Part shown: piece after piece, positions 51,701 through 63,572 of the stretch
Position numbering within the stretch: position 1 is the first letter of the stretch
Layout of the letters: each line of letters begins with the position of its first letter
Assembly (NCBI GenBank): GCA_004794655.1
Contig: SMMW01000522.1
Location: forward strand, 2,108,001-2,172,000
Direction of reading: 5' to 3'
Source of the DNA: Marisa cornuarietis
Taxonomy: Eukaryota; Mollusca; Gastropoda; Architaenioglossa; Ampullariidae
DNA length: 64,000 nt
Notes under the pieces: generated by a model
Database searches by the model: none
What the model was told of the DNA's origin: nothing
Seen by the model: only the letters and a program-made list of their open reading frames with translations
Position numbers and translations under genes: made by a program

Positions 51701-52323
51701 TTTTACACCTGTTGCTGGGAGTGGCTAATGGTTCTATCGTCTGCCATGAAGAGGGGTACGCAACACTTCGCGCTCCGCTACCCCACACCGCTACAATTAT
51801 CCCTAACGTCTACGCACTAATCCTGACGCCTACAGTTTGCTCATCACGTACTGGTCAAAAGTCGAGATTGATTAAAGGGTTCTAGCATTTGCTCCAAGAC
51901 AGTATGTGCTTCACACCTGAATATGATGGGGTTCGTGGACGAACCATGCTGCACAGCTTGGTGTCTTGTGTGTTTTGACGAATGCTGAGATTTTACATTT
52001 AGAAGCTTTACTAATGTCATCCCAAAAGGGAACGTGATCACTAGATGACAGTCACAGAGCTACACACCTTGGGACGTGACGGCTTGATCACCAGTCTTCA
52101 GTCACCCAGCTACACATTATTGTTTATCTTACAGTCATGCCTTTACGTTTACTAGTCACACAATATACACTTTTAAGTGTTCAACAGTCACATTGTTACA
52201 TACTTCGGTGCGATAAAGTTGTTGCACACCTTTCCGTGGTTGCCTACGTTGACCTGTTTAAGTTTCATGTTTGTTATTAGACACACGCTTTCTTTGTCGT
52301 TGTGCTGATTTACTTGTCTGTGA

Positions 52324-52361
<38 letters not shown>

Positions 52362-52642
52362 ATCATCATCAATAATCATCATCATCATCATCATCATCAT
52401 CAATCATCATCAATCATCATCAATCATCATCATCAATCATCATCATCAATCATCAATCATCATCATCATCATCATCATCTAATTGTACGGATGCATACCT
52501 TAGAGTGCCACACAGTCATACATCTTAGTGTGTCCTGCAGTCCTTTTCTAGACTGTAGCGGCCTTACCTTTGCGTGTTTCCTGAGCACGGCATTGGCGTG
52601 CCAGTCAGAGTACTCCAGGGCCATGAGGCAGCGAGATGCCAT
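42795..52642 (-). CDS. Uncharacterised eight-exon protein, about 806 aa
   Basis: Exons on the minus strand: 52642-52568, 48615-48440, 48079-47985, 47562-47299, 46667-46361, 46038-about 45830, 45412-44772 and 43448-42795 (stop TGA). The ATG lies in a textbook GCCGCCATGG context. All junctions are GT-AG and in phase except exon 6. Its obvious donor (after 45885) is phase 0 but exon 7 needs phase 1; a GTCAGT donor after 45830 inside a CAGT repeat restores the frame. The first five exons look globular: start MASRCLMALEYSDWHANAVL; then RPLSTTDIITEQHRLIHNIF in exon 2; DSFMVLSVDRDLLETRRFQN in exon 4; and ADDYYNVHGSVGSRIAMQLQ with KGDRIRIGVNGHIF in exon 5, faintly like the end of a C1q-type strand pair but not enough to assign. 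Exon 5 also has an acidic Asp/Glu/Lys stretch. The last two exons (about 430 aa) are Ser/Pro/Arg-rich and probably disordered, ending in a charged helix (SFAERRERSVRNQHIDHIAD). There is no signal peptide or membrane segment. Function unknown. Confidence 0.7.
45728..45837. repeat. Degenerate (CAGT/ACTG)n repeat at an exon-intron junction
   Basis: Tetranucleotide ACTG/GTCA units with scattered interruptions over about 110 bp, adjoining exon 6 of the uncharacterised minus-strand gene. On that strand every unit supplies a GTCAGT-like donor in a successive reading phase. Confidence 0.85.
48106..48192. repeat. 29-bp minisatellite, 3 units
   Basis: TAGTTCACA recurs at 48106, 48135 and 48164, each followed by TACAYAT and a CAGACAC-type segment. 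It lies in intron 2 of the uncharacterised gene, close to the exon 3 acceptor. Confidence 0.8.
48747..48848. repeat. 32-36-bp minisatellite, 3 units
   Basis: GTCACRATRTAG...TTACCAACAA-type units begin at 48747, 48783 and 48815, in the first intron of the uncharacterised gene. Confidence 0.7.
52324..52479. repeat. (ATC)n array with AATC interruptions
   Basis: About 155 bp of ATC units broken at intervals by an extra A, giving ATCAATCATC phrases. It lies in intron 1 of the uncharacterised gene, about 90 bp from its first donor. Translated it gives only Ser or His/Asn runs. Confidence 0.95.
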
Positions 52643-53479
52643 GGCGGCTTGGTGAGCAGTGAACACTATTCCTGTAGTTCATGTCATGCTGATGCAGAGG
52701 TGAAACGTGACCTCATTGTAAAGACTGCTTAAACATAAGAAACACAGAAAAAAATAACGAAAGAATATCATCTGTGCTAATGGCATGGATATATTTAGAC
52801 AGAAACTCAGTCCGTCTCCCGTCACCTTTGCGGTCTAGCCTACTTGAGTGCTGAGAGAAGTGTGTCCAAACTGGCATGGCGAACGGAAGAAATCGCTAGT
52901 TGTAACCAGCAACAAAAATAAAATACTAAGAATAATAAGGATCAAGAGAGAACGAGCAGTGAAGCATCCGGAGAACAGAGAAGACGAGAAAGGGGTGAGA
53001 GGAGGAGAGAGAAGAAGAAGAAGAAACGCATTTTTTGCAGTGAAGGGGAGGAAACCTTCCGTTACCTGGAATTCTAACGCAAGAGGGCAAAGACGGCTAG
53101 TGTTATATGAGGCTAAAGGCCAGCACAGCTTCAGTCTGTCGGAATAAAACAACATGATCGACAAATGATAGCAGTCTGACATAAACTACAGAAGCTACAG
53201 TTTCCGACCCAGGCTCCCGCCCCCACCAACCCCCAACATTTTTGGTCGGTGGGTGGGTGGGAACATAACATTTACAAGATTTCCTCTTTTGAACGGTGGG
53301 CACAGCTGAAATATTGAAAACATAAAGCATTTCCATACAGATGTTACATATTTTTTTTATAAAGAATATATATTCAATATTTCTTATATTCTTTTCGTTG
53401 TACTTAAAAACTTTTCATAACCATTTACATCCAAACCCCCTCCTTTCTTTTTTTCTGTGCTCACGATTAGGCAATTATT
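52643..53479. promoter_or_regulatory. Upstream region of the uncharacterised gene
   Basis: Expected to hold the 5' UTR and proximal promoter of the minus-strand gene that starts at 52642. No TATA box at a convincing distance was found. It includes a purine-rich stretch near 52970-53030. Confidence 0.35.
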
Positions 53480-54102
53480 TGACGTCACTGATTACGCAAT
53501 GCCGTCTGCTATCGCAGTCGCAGGCCAGGACGCCTGACGTCAGACAGCTGTGGTGTAGGAGATATTACTCACGATGATACATCCCATCCTCACGCTCTCG
53601 ATAACCCTCCCAATGGCACGGAAACATTCGGCTTAGGAGACAGACAGCTTAGTCATTGCGCCATCGCCAGCAACCGCCCACCAAGCGCAGCTGTGACTAC
53701 ACGTCAGGAGCTGAATATACCTGCAGAGCGGAGGGAGGGTGGGATACACTTCTGCTGCGCCTGTAGGTATCGTGAATCATATTGGACGTCTACCGTGCAA
53801 CAGGAGGGGTGGAAAGCCTCCAGGAAAAAAAACAAACCGGGAGTTGATGGCAGAAAGCAGCGTTCAGAGATATGAAGGAGAAAGAAGGAGAAAAAAAGTT
53901 GGAAAACCGGAAGTCGCGCTCTATCAAACCACAGCATCCACGCGTTTGCCAAATAGTGTGCAAACAACAGCCTTGACACACAAAGACTCTTCTCTTGAAA
54001 TAACAAAACATATGGTATAAGCTGGGACGGGAAAATCTGAGGTGTCTGGCGTTGTGAACGACTTATCAAACAGTTAATTTGTATTAGCCACAACTGACGT
54101 CA
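53480..54102. promoter_or_regulatory. Cluster of three perfect CRE octamers
   Basis: TGACGTCA occurs at 53480-53487, 53535-53542 and 54095-54102, 0.8-1.5 kb upstream of the minus-strand gene that starts at 52642. The first two are 55 bp apart. The octamer is a palindrome bound by CREB/ATF factors. Enhancer function is inferred. Confidence 0.4.
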
Positions 54103-56689
54103 TCTCCCCAGGCAGCTCGTGTTGGGGTGGAGGTGAGAGCTGGGGAAGGGGAGAGGAATGGGAGGGCATCAAACGCAATCCAGAATAAAGCTCGACCTAG
54201 TCTGACATGACTGATGCCTACATGCAAGTGGTGACCTTCCCCAACTCCCCTGGTTTCAGGATATTTAACACTGGATACTCTTCTTCTTTACTGATATATT
54301 TCCGCTGCTGCTACTACGATTAGTAATGATGATGATGCGCAAGATTCGCTGACTGACATCTGGGTTATGGCAAAGAGATCAAAGGATCCTGACCTAAGAA
54401 GCGCAATGGAAACAAATCTGATATCCATGGCGAAAGGGCTTGTCTGTTCGCGGAGAACAGGACTCGAGCGGGACTCATTTTTTTCATACAAGAAATTAGC
54501 TTCAAGCTCATTCTCAGTTAGCAGAGCATTATTTATTATGCATGTATACACATTATTGCTAGTTTCTTACAACAATTATTCGCGAATGTTTAATTAAATT
54601 TCATTAGAAAAGAACACGTAGACTGACGTAAATAACCATTCTGACTTCAATGAAGGCCGCAGCCAATGCGAGAAGTTTGGCCAAACGCTAATTAGTCACT
54701 GCTTAATCAGCGAGCTGATAGTCGTGAAATGAGGTCTTGAACTCTTTCCAAACTCGGATGAGAAACTGAAATATGCAGGAGAGTAGGAAGAGGTAATTGG
54801 TTTGTCGTCGACCCAGCAGATCAGGCTATATCACGGGAAAGGATCCGGCCCTGGAAACACGTGTTATATGTAGAAAAAGAACAGAATGCCCGATCGAGAT
54901 TGGAACCCAGGACCCCCGTTTCTCATTGTCTTAACCAGGTGAACGGAACAGGTTCTGGAAGTTAGTATTTTTAATGAGACTTAACCTACTCGTCTGAAAA
55001 TATTTTTTCAGTCGGGTTGCCTTTAAATCTCAGCCTCTAAGACCAAGAATTTTTAAGGTCCAAAATGGAACCTGCGTGACCAAATGGGCTCATTTCTCAA
55101 AGTCATGTTCTGCAAAGTTTTTCTTAATCTTGTTCAATCTCATGATCAACTGTGTTATATGCTACTAGTTTTGTAAACGAACAGATTAACGAAATAAACA
55201 AAGATGATATTTTTAGTTACAGAAAGCTGAGTGTCTTAAATTTAGAGCTGAAGAATAAAAATAAAGACAACTCATATTAAAATGACCCGATGAGCGGATA
55301 AGCGTGTGTGTCGGTCTTATGGTCACACGACAAAGATGCTCCTAACATCCTATTAAATGTCTTTGAAAAAAACCCAGTGTGTAGTTCTGCTTAAAAAAAA
55401 CCCTCCTCCTCCCACCCCAACCAAAAACCCAGCTGGAAACCGAACTACATGTTTACTATGTCTGCGCGCATAATGCAGACAGAAGTCCGCAATGACTACA
55501 CAGACACAGGAGCCAGTTATTATGGGTTGGCATCTGGTACTGGGCGTTGTCGATGACTAAGTCTCAGGTAGGTCTTTCCCTCTCTGCCTCATCCCCTGCG
55601 CGTTGTGAAACCTCGACAACTTCAAGTGACGAGTAGCGCTTTCAGAGCAGAACAAAAGCCCAAAACAAACAAGACCACTGCAGGTGTTGATCGGAACCAC
55701 TTTGCATGTGTATGAGAGCAACAATGGTTTCTTTTCCTCCCGAATTATTGTTTGGCATACTTTCCACTACAAGACAGCCTTTCGTGGGGTTTTAGGCCAT
55801 GAATAGGTAATAAAACACTCGTCGATTTGAATTAGTTTAATTTACATGCCTCTTCTTCTCATCTTTCTTCTACTTCTTTCACCTCCTCTCCACCTCCCCC
55901 CACCCACCACCACCCGGATTTCACTACCCTCTCTCTCTCTCCCGTTTGATGCCACATGCAAAGGACTGTTATTCAGAGCAAGTTCTTCACCTGCGCTCTC
56001 CTGATGTCAGCTGCCGGTCTGACGTTGTCTCTTTCCCACTCTGTTCGGTGTCTTTGATGTTCAACCCCCTTCCCCTCCCAGTGACCACAGCGCACCAAAA
56101 TAACTCCTTTTGTTGACCAACAGGCTTAGCTATTTTTCCTTTTATTTAATTATATACCTACGGTTTTAATGTATATTTAGCCACGACTAATGGAACAACA
56201 GCAAATTGGTGGACACGTTTAAAATACACAATACATAAACAAGAAATGGGAATGTCTGAGGGTTGTTGAGTAAGAGGAGACTGAGGTGTGAGTTGAGAGA
56301 CTGAGATGTGACTTGACGTAGCTTACTTCCACCGAGGCTCTCAGAGAATAAACGAGTTTCTGTGGTCATGTTTACAGTGTCGAAAATCGCAGCCTTTCTA
56401 ACAATAGTGGGACTCATGACACATCAAGTAGTAAATAAACAACAAACAAACGATTCCATTTTCATTCTGAGACTGATCATTAATCTGTAATTGGAGTTAG
56501 AAATTAAAAAAACGTTTTGATCATTTTCTGTAAACGAAATTGGCCTTCAGGTCACTGGTAATATCCGTTGATCCGTTTCTCTTCTTTCGCGACTAGTTGG
56601 TCAGTAATTCAACGGGGATAACAGGGGAAAAAGAAAATCTTTTTTAAGCAAGGTCTGAGACTGTCTGATGTAAGGGATAAACACATTCT
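54103..56689. other. Intergenic, no gene seen
   Basis: Contains the SINE-like segment listed separately and C/T-rich stretches around 55870-55940. No exon was recognised on either strand. Confidence 0.5.
54790..54945 (-). mobile_element. Probable tRNA-derived SINE
   Basis: On the minus strand CACCTGGTTAAGACAATGAG resembles a D-arm/A-box region, and about 25 bp later CCTGGGTTCCAATCTCG is a B box. About 100 bp of body follow. No duplication was found at the ends. Confidence 0.45.
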
Positions 56690-56840
56690 CCGAAGAACAC
56701 TCGCAAGCGGAAAATACCTCCTCAAACTATTATTTAGAACAGTGATTGCGCAAGTATTTTCTCTGAGTAGTACTCGAGAAGCATTTTTTCTAAACAGCAC
56801 TCCAAAAATACCGTCTCTGAACAGCACTTGAAAAACTTCT
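56690..56840. repeat. Degenerate minisatellite, about 27-bp period
   Basis: AACAGCACT-type phrases recur at 56793 and 56820, with weaker versions (AGTAGTACT at 56766, AGAACACTC near 56694). It produces the repetitive LFRKNASRVLLREN-type translation on the minus strand, which is not a gene. Confidence 0.6.
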
Positions 56841-57774
56841 CACACCCAGGATTGTCTGCTGAATGACGAATACAGGGGAAAATAGCCAAACCACACGTCA
56901 ATGATACGTGCAAACATTTTTCTCGTAACAGCATTTTCCAGCCAGCAGCTTTCTGGAGAAGACACAAAACAACTTTCCCACCACCAGATGAAGAGAAGGA
57001 GGGTGGGAGGATATGAAAGAGCGAGCGAGCGAGAGAGAGAGAGCGCGCACATTTACATAGTGTGTGCATGTGCATGCATGCGTGCGTGTGTATGTGTGTG
57101 TTTACGCTGTGGAAGTCCTGTGCAAGTTCTTTGCCTGTTGTGCAAGAGGTTAATCTTGCCTCGTTATACTCTTATCATACCTCAGTCATAGTAGGTTAGC
57201 GTTAAACAAACATATCGCGCAGAAACACTATAGGCAAAGCTGTTTTACTTCAGACGGTACCCGGGTTTCAGCCACCCGACACCCAGGAATGCTGTCCGGG
57301 TTTTACGTCCACTTCTAGGTTAGCATGGTGTCAACCACGTGCAATGCTGGCTTTTACAACCATCTCAGATCCCCCAGTGAGTTCACCCACAAAAAAAAAA
57401 ACAAATCCTTAACCAAACGGCATTTCAAGGATTAAGTGCGATAACGATAAGAGTAGGATATTAGATGCTAATAAAATAAGCTTCTGAAAGCTTGGTACTT
57501 TGCTTTGAAGAGATCCAACCTGACGATCTCTGACAGCTCTTCACATCTCAATGGTGTCAGCCCTTCCGCTGCAACAACACGTGATTACCCTACCCCCCTC
57601 CGCAAGGTGATATTCGCAGGCCGGGCCTCTTCCACAAGCAATAAACTTGCTGTTACTCGCTTTATCTGCGCCCCAGTAGTTGCTTGATGAGGTTTGATAG
57701 GGCTTACTAGACGGCGGGATCCATCAAGCGCGTTTATATCTATAAATAACTAAAAGACTATTAATGAAAGAGAT

Positions 57775-57778
<4 letters not shown>

Positions 57779-57828
<50 letters not shown>
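57779..57828. repeat. (CA)n microsatellite
   Basis: About 25 CA units. Confidence 0.97.
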
Positions 57829-57830
<2 letters not shown>

Positions 57831-58689
57831 TGCTTTGGTAGTTCAATTTCGCCATTCTAAATTTAAATTCCAAAGCTGCTGAAATACTTCTTATTTTGCT
57901 TGCACCTCCCTTGTTGGTTTTACATTCTACCCCGAGACTCACCCTATGGTATGGCTAACCGTGAGAAAGAGGAGAAGATCAAAATCTCAGAACTGCCCTG
58001 GGTCAGGGTCAGTATGCCCCTAGTAATCTCTCTCAAACTCTCCGAGCGACGAAAGCTTGGTGTTGAGTTACTGAGCTGAACTACGGGTGTTCTATGATAG
58101 TTTCAAAATGTCTTAATAGCGCGCCTTCGACATGCATGCACATTTCATTTTTATGTCCGTGTGCGAACTGCACATGTAATGGTCTGTTGGGAAACTGGCA
58201 AGCACCCAAGTGTGTTACTCCGTAATGCTTTCTGGCATCAGCTGCTTTGTATGCTCAGCGGATGTCCTGAAAGTCGACCCGGGCGTGAGGTACCTGGATC
58301 AGCGCACATGGCTCAGTCAAAAAGACAGTTGTGGAACATTCTCAAGCCTCCAAAATACCTTCCACCTTCTCCTTGCTACACTTGTTCATCTGGGAGTTTA
58401 AATGTTAACCCGCGTCAAACGTGAAATCAAAGACTCGTTGTTCAGACATCTATATAATACAGCGCTGTCACTAAATGGGGTGGGAATGTGTCTTTATTTC
58501 GGATTGGGGGTGGGGTCACGCTAGTGCAGTGTTGCCATAGCGGCAAACTAACTTTTGTGACGTGGCAAATGAAGCTGTGATCTCTATACTCTTTCCGAAT
58601 CAAGTGAGACCTGCCATGTTGAAGGGTTACAAACGGACCTACGACGTTTAGCATAAGTATCTTTTAATACTCACAATCAGTCATCCGAA

Positions 58690-59035
58690 AAAAAAGGTTT
58701 GAACTCGGGTCCGCCTTTACATGCGGAATTCTAGCCTGCAGGACCTTTTTGTGCCAGAAATCTTACGCTGGTCTTTGGCGCTCGTTCCATTGGAAAACAT
58801 GGAACTGTAACTAAATGTTTCATTACCTTCGCCATCCGTAACGAGTGCTCTAGTGTTGGTTTCTGTAACTTGCTTTTTTTTACATGGTGGGGTTGTAAGC
58901 CCTACCACAACCTAATTTACCTCTAGGTGAGGTGTCCACCTTAGTCGCCTCTTACGACATGCCTGGCTGGACAGCAGTGACCCTATTCTTACAATGCTCG
59001 CTAGGCAAGCATACCCTGGGGTCCCACGGGGGTAC
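58690..59035. repeat. Possible interspersed repeats (tRNA-like B box and GC-rich tail)
   Basis: Near 58698-58712 the minus strand reads CCGAGTTCAAACC, a B-box-like motif before an A-rich run. At 58940-59035 a denser segment has TTAGTCGCCTCTTACGACAT and, 60 bp later, CTGGGGTCCCACGGGG. I recall this combination from repeat families in invertebrate genomes, but I cannot name the family. Confidence 0.25.
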
Positions 59036-60956
59036 TAAATGCTAACAGTTTATCAATAAATCATGAGACAGAGGGTGTTTTCACATTTCTTTGGTCAAAA
59101 TAGTGAATTTTCTACCAGACCAGTTTGGATACACAGTATTTTAGGCATCAACGCTTCGCTTCTGAACGTGCCCATATGTGAATCCTTTTTATTTAAAAAA
59201 ATTAGAAACGTTTGAATAATTATGGTTCGGTTTTCTTTCATCTCGATGCCGTTTTTTGTTATTTATGTGATATATCATGCACTGAGGAAAGGTCTCTCGA
59301 ACATTCACCGTTTTTGTGATATGCTGTTGGTGTTGTAGTTAGGGTAGCGGTGGTGCTGGTGGTGCTGCTGCGATGATGATGAAGATGACGATGACTTTGA
59401 AGAGAGTTGCTGATGTCGTTCTTGCCCCACCATTGAACATGCAAGAAACATTATAGGATAAGACAGGCGAAGAAATCTGACAATAATTATCGGTGAATTA
59501 GCTTTCCACGTCGGGACCATCTGAGAGAACACGAGTGAGTGCGAGTGTACCACAGCGGTGCACGTGCATCTCCTGACCGCCAGAAACCTGCACGCGACGA
59601 ACCAAAAACTGGTTTGGACGTCTGCTGAACCACGCGACCGCAACTGCACGCAAGCGTGAAACGTGCCTGCCTGCCTCTCACACAAACTCTGTCGTGCACC
59701 ACTCTCACTGTTTGTTTTGTCTTTTACATTTCTGTGAGGGTGAGCCACGTTATCGCCGTACCTGTGGCGCGCAGATCACCAGACCAGCCATACCCCAATG
59801 CTTGCACCTGTCCAATTCATTACAGAACAAATTCGCTGGAGGTGCTTGTTCGGTGTTCACGAAATCTCCTCCTCGCTCTGGCTACCGCAGAAACCGGGCC
59901 ATGTTGTTATCTACCTCAGCAAGTATTTTTTCCTGAGTGGGGTAGGGGTGGGGGGGGAAAGGAGAGCAGCCTTGTATTGGCAGGGTGAACCTCTGCCATT
60001 TTCAATGTTTAGGGAAACTCTGCACGCTCTCTCTCTCTTTCTTCCCCTCTCTCGATCGAGCGCAAGGGCTGGTAAAGTGGTGTGCAAATGGGGGAAAACA
60101 CGCTGGAAGTAAGATAAAAGATAGAGATGAAACACTTTCCTGTAGGTGCTGCTGATGTGGCTAAAGCCAAACTGCCGCACGTCTGCGTGCTCAACTTCGT
60201 ACGCAGGATGCCCCCAGTTTACACTGGCCGTTATCCACAAGTTTGTAGTATGGCCTGATATTCACTTTCCTGTACACTTTGTGTTGCTACGCATACAGTG
60301 TAGTCTACGACAACACGCTTGATACTGGCAGATGAAGCTGGTAATACAGGTAGATAAAACTGTCTACGCAAAATAATGAAACTAGTAATGCAGACAGACG
60401 AAATTAGCAATACAAGGAAAAAAAACCAAGAACTAATACTAACAAAAACTGGCAATACAGGTAGATAAAACTTTGAGGAAAGAACGGAAAAGGAAGAAAG
60501 GTTGGCAGGAGATAACCTACACCTCCCAAAAATCTTGAAAGGCCGAAACAGCTTGTAACCTGAAGAGCTGTGCTGTAAGAGGTGAGCAGGTGGACCACCA
60601 CTCACCCCCGCCAAATTTCCAGGACTAACATGTAATAAAATAAGATCCAAGAGGAGGTTCCAAAGTCTAGACACACTTGAAGATCCTAAGATAGAAGACA
60701 GCAAAGCTGTGAGGGTTAAAGGCGCGAATAAAGTAGAAGCTGTATCTATCTATGTATGTATGCTACTCGGTAGTAATACTACGAAATACTATGTATCAAG
60801 CATTCTTTTATATACTGCTGGTGCTAATGCGAATCCTCAGCGAGTAGACTTCGTAAAAGTTTCAACAAAACAAGAACCATTATCTTAAGAACGAACGGGA
60901 GAAGTAAAAGCTCTTGCTGCTTAACTGGACGACGTGCGAGTGTGGAAGCTCTACTC

Positions 60957-60988
60957 TGACGTCATTTCCCACAGCTTTAGTGACGTCA
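60957..60988. promoter_or_regulatory. Paired CRE octamers 24 bp apart
   Basis: TGACGTCA at 60957-60964 and at 60981-60988. About 25 bp downstream a 43-codon plus-strand frame starts at 61012 with a hydrophobic MRFIVFVFLNL N-terminus. No gene is established here. Confidence 0.35.
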
Positions 60989-61454
60989 GTAGCTGCGCAC
61001 CCGCTGCGCCCATGCGTTTCATCGTCTTCGTGTTCCTTAATTTGCATTCTAACCAGTACCAACAGTTTGAGTTTTCCGATAATTCCTTAATCACAGGAAA
61101 CAAACCAGTTTCAACAACGAAATACACTGATGAAAAAAGATAGTGGAGATGGAGGAGGGGACAGAGGTCTCACTCATGAAGGACGCAACAGCCTCAGATT
61201 ACTGTTACTTCGACTGGAAACCATTGTTGGAGGTTTTGGATGCGAATCAGTAAACAACTAATGCATGTCTTCGAGCAGTTGGAAAAAGCATCGACATTTA
61301 AGATCTTCAATGCGGATCAGTAAATAGCTCACCCGTGTCTTCAAAGTGTTGGACTGAAACGAGGTGCGGACCCGCCACAATTATGGGCTCTCACATATCG
61401 GTCTGCTCCAGGGTCGCTTGGCTTATGTCCCGATCGAGACCTCACCAGCTTGCG

Positions 61455-61545
61455 TTGAACTAGTTTGTGTTAACCACAATTATGGCTTGAGCTATTTTGT
61501 GTCAGCCACGATTTAAGCTAGTTTGTGTTGTTATCCACAACGTGC
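61455..61545. repeat. Degenerate repeat of about 30 bp, 3 units
   Basis: TAGTTTGTGT-like starts at 61461, 61493 and 61519, each followed by a CCACAA or CCACGA phrase. Just upstream, 61200-61350 holds a two-copy repeat of about 90 bp (GCGAATCAGTAAACA versus GCGGATCAGTAAATA). Confidence 0.6.
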
Positions 61546-61809
61546 ATTGAAATGACATGTTCCTTTATTCACTGTCTTCAGTCCACATTCTTCGTCAACC
61601 ATTCGTTGACATCTCATACACAATCAAATAACCACCTTATTTTAGGAATAGATGCCCCAACAAAGCTAACGATGATAAGAATACTAGGTATTTCAGAGTG
61701 CTGTCGGTAGTTAACTACTGTAAGGGTTACTGTGACACTGAAAATTTGGTTTGAATAGTGTACATAAATGTAGCTGCACCAGGTGAGCTTCAGATGCATT
61801 ATGCATTAT

Positions 61810-62235
61810 GAACAACAACATATGGTCACAGGACTTTTGGCTACTGTGCTGCAAAACAATGGAACTCTCTTCCTTTCCATATCCGCCACCTTCCTACAAC
61901 TGAATCTTTCAAATCTGCACTGAAAACGCACCTCTTCCTTGAGCATTACTCCTAACACAGTCCACACAATGCTAGTTCTTCTTACCCTCCCCCCTTCCCT
62001 CTTGCTACTTTACCCATCTTTCTCGCAGAATCACTATATTTCTCTGTTCCTGTTACTTGATGCCTTTTGTTTTCTGTTTCGTCAGTACTGTCGTTTTCTT
62101 TCGTCCCCTTTGTTCTGTATCAACTTAGTCCACGTCTCTTCCTCGTTTTAAGCGCTAAGAGCATGCTCTCTATGAGTGTGAATATGCGCTATACAAATCT
62201 TCACTATTATTATTATTATTATTATTTATTATTAT
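61810..62235 (+). mobile_element. Non-LTR retrotransposon 3' fragment, second copy
   Basis: Same family as 23222-23885. Translation gives RTTTYGHRTFGYCAAKQWNS and SFKSALKTHLFLEHYS. The 3' UTR shares ACAATGCTAGT and CTAAGAGCAT, then ends TATGCGCTATACAAATCTTC plus (ATT)n. It is 5'-truncated to the last 40 or so codons. Confidence 0.85.
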
Positions 62236-63572
62236 GTTATCACCGTGTCTTCACGACAAAACTCTTTCACTTCCTTTGAACTGTCACCGATTGGGCTGAA
62301 TATTTACAAGCGCGGGCTATGTTAGTCAAATAGAGGTAAGGTAAGCGATGTGCTTCAAAAGCTCAAACATGCATAGACATCGGAGGTCGGCAAATCCTTT
62401 AGAGGATTCTGACTGATGTGTGCGTCAAGCACATATAGTGATGACTTCCGGAATAGAGCTACCTAGGCTTGTAGCAATGAAGCAGTGCTGAAACTAGTCC
62501 CGGGGTAGCCATACACCTTCGCTCCGAAAGGAAAGAGAGAGTACAAGGGGTAAACGCTAAAAGGGGAATATTTGGACATAAAGACCTCGCATGTAAGAAG
62601 TCAACAATTGTTTGTGTTTGTGAGAGTGAGCAAAAATGCGTTCTTGAAATAACAAAAATGAAAAATAACTTGGGTGCCTACAGACGTTGGTGACAGTACT
62701 ATAAAGTTACAGAAATTAAAAAATGGCCCATGCGATGAATGAGAACCTACATAAAATTGTGTTTGGTGGGGCCAAGCTGTTCTGTCAGCCTACAATAAGC
62801 AAACCACAGTTCAGAATCAGATCTGCTATTTTGTGTAGAACAGGGTCTGTTGCCGCACGCAAAACACATACTCAGGCTGACAGATCATGTCTGTACCCTG
62901 CACTGGACAAATCAGCGATCATTTCTTTCCATTGCACGCACATACACAGTGCCGTCACAGATCATTCACGACCTGATGAGCGACAGAAAGCTGGCGGGGG
63001 TGGGGAAACGGGGGCTGGGGACTGTCGCGATTAATGAGCAATGTCGAGTTACGGGTTGTGGGGTCGCGTGATTATTACTGTCACAGAACTAAGGCCAGCC
63101 TACGACTAAATAAACTCCCTTGGCAACGAGCACGGTGCAAGCGGAGCAAATAACACTGGCTTCCTTCTACTATACCGCCAGGGAACGTTTGAACAGACAT
63201 TACGCCAATGCACGTTTTAACGGAGTACGGTGTCGTTTCTCTCTTGCTGCCTGTGGCAACGTAAACGATTTTCGGCCGTTTTGATCCAAGGGCATAAATT
63301 TTATTGTCCTGGAGCCAGTTGCACAACATGTTTCTAAACCTTAAAACTGTTCTAAAGAAGCAAAATCTCTTCTCTGCCATTTAGTTGCATTGGACAAGAA
63401 CATACAAAAAATTGTACTGACAGGACGGAAAGTCAAACCTAAACAACTTTATTTTACTTAAAGCAATTTTAGTTTTAAAAATTCTGAAATTTTTGTATGA
63501 ACTTTAAACTAATTATCTAAAAAGATTTAAGGCCTAAAAGTGTTTAAATTTAGAAATGTGTTGAGCAACTGG
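62236..63572. other. Intergenic, no gene seen
   Basis: No convincing exon. A 103-codon plus-strand frame at 62723-63034 and a 99-codon minus-strand frame at 63380-63081 lack recognisable similarity. Confidence 0.45.

Larger units (their letters stand above)
56841..60956. other. Intergenic, no gene seen
   Basis: Contains GA and GT runs near 57025-57100, the (CA)n at 57779 and the repeat-like block near 58.7-59.0 kb. Around 60330-60475 the phrase GGTAATACAGGTAGATAAAAC recurs in diverged form. Open frames at 59748-59305 and 60704-60231 (minus) show no family similarity. Confidence 0.5.

Noticed and set aside
52302..52655. 117-codon plus-strand ORF with Ser and His runs
   Set aside because: It is the translation of the (ATC)n array and overlaps exon 1 of the minus-strand gene in antisense.
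59305..59748. 147-codon minus-strand ORF
   Set aside because: Ser/His-rich from CTG/ATC-like repeats; no family similarity.
60231..60704. 157-codon minus-strand ORF
   Set aside because: Overlaps a degenerate repeat (GGTAATACAGGTAGATAAA phrases) that explains its repeated FYLPVLP segments.
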